Shown: positions 63,599-64,000 of the stretch, one piece after another
Numbering within the stretch: the stretch's first letter is position 1
Layout: every line of letters begins with the position of its first letter
Origin: Vibrio sp. Isolate32
GTDB taxonomy: Bacteria; Pseudomonadota; Gammaproteobacteria; Enterobacterales; Vibrionaceae
Reading direction: 5' to 3'
DNA: 64,000 nucleotides
NCBI RefSeq assembly: GCF_022397955.1
Contig: NZ_JAKEUQ010000010.1
Location: 62,855 to 126,854 of the forward strand
Translations under genes and position numbers: made by a program
Notes under the pieces: model-generated
Database searches by the model: none
What the model was told of the DNA's origin: nothing
What the model saw: the letters and a program-made list of their open reading frames with translations, nothing else

Positions 63599-64000
63599 CT
63601 ATTTGCTACCCTTCAGCAGTGATGGTCTTGCAACACAATCATGACTTTCTTCCGCCAACATCAATAGCTCCTCTACAGTGATTTTTCCGAGTGAGTCACT
63701 ACCAAGAAACGCCGCATAGCTTTCTACTGACGCTAAGCGGTTAATCACAAAGTTGGGTAAGGCTTGGTTAATATCGATGCTTGAAAATTCTTTACCCGAG
63801 CAAGTTTCGAAAGATTGACCGTTCCAATAACCTTGGACCAATTTGAACCCTTCGTCATTCTGCTTAGCCGTGGTCTCTAAGACCTGTGAGGCTTCTTTCT
63901 TATAGTTCTCTAACTGTGAAGATCGGATAGGTAGAATTTTGCCAGCAATGCGGTACTGCTGGTATACAGCTTCGCCTGATTTGTTGAAACGTACATGAAC
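63599..64000 (-). CDS. DUF1481 family protein (YjaH-like), C-terminal part, cut by window edge
   Basis: The reading frame is open from the right window edge to the stop at 63599. It gives about 133 residues from VHVRFNKSGEAVYQQYRIAG to SHDCVARPSLLKGSK. The segment RIAGKILPIRSSQLENYKKEA fits the DUF1481 family (E. coli YjaH), a probable exported or lipoprotein-type protein of unknown function. E. coli yjaH also lies near hupA and purHD, which supports this. The N-terminus and any signal peptide are outside the window. A TTG at 63839-63841 is only an internal codon. Confidence 0.75.
   Translation of the reverse strand, partial: VHVRFNKSGEAVYQQYRIAGKILPIRSSQLENYKKEASQVLETTAKQNDEGFKLVQGYWNGQSFETCSGKEFSSIDINQALPNFVINRLASVESYAAFLGSDSLGKITVEELLMLAEESHDCVARPSLLKGSK

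Overview
The window looks like ordinary core chromosome of a marine gammaproteobacterium of the family Vibrionaceae, most like the Vibrio splendidus group. The grounds are gene order and protein family, not a database search. The order metB/metJ, rpmE/priA, cytR, ftsN, hslVU, menA, rraA, zapB, glpX, tpiA, pfkA, fieF, cpxP/cpxRA, sodA is the E. coli order with Vibrio-type insertions. Vibrio-type traits include the acetate switch genes crbS/crbR and the paired DUF4212 plus sodium:solute symporter. I see no rRNA, tRNA, CRISPR, integrase, prophage or complete insertion sequence.

Layout. 1-2.5 kb: methionine biosynthesis (metB end, met boxes, metJ) and a short malic enzyme. 2.8-13 kb: rpmE, priA, cytR, ftsN, a heat-shock style promoter with hslVU, menA, rraA, zapB and glpX. 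13.2-15.7 kb: small accessory genes (a SufR-like regulator, DUF3135, DUF805, a CHMI-family protein) and a 268-bp MITE-like element. 15.7-23.7 kb: tpiA, pfkA, fieF, the Cpx envelope stress system with its operator, Fur-box sodA, trmL and fxsA. 23.9-37.7 kb: anaerobic dicarboxylate and arginine metabolism (aspA, dcuA, yfcC, arcA, arcC, argF), then pyrL-pyrBI with an attenuator, a second-type ArgR and dsbD.

37.8-54.3 kb is an acetate-utilisation island. The response regulator crbR lies at one end. After it come nhaP2, the DUF4212/symporter pair, a Fur-box fagA-like gene with fumC, the giant transporter-histidine kinase crbS, an HcaT-like MFS carrier, a cNMP/CBS/DUF294 nucleotidyltransferase with a DnaQ-like exonuclease, and acs at the other end. 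CrbS/CrbR are known to switch on acs in Vibrio cholerae. The DUF294/exonuclease pair directly upstream of acs is the least understood part and the best candidate for an undescribed regulatory function.

54.6-64 kb: aroQ, accBC, prmA, dusB-fis (with a GC-rich discriminator promoter), zntR, then purH and purD separated by an 82-bp inverted-repeat element, and the 3' part of a DUF1481 gene at the right edge.

Most operons end in clear Rho-independent terminators. Recognisable operators (MetJ, CpxR, Fur twice, probable ArgR, PurR/Cra-like) agree with the genes they precede. The oddities worth checking are the two inverted-repeat elements, a perfect 17-bp-arm palindrome inside a CBS-domain coding sequence, the altered arginine-binding motif of ArgR, and the DUF294/exonuclease unit.
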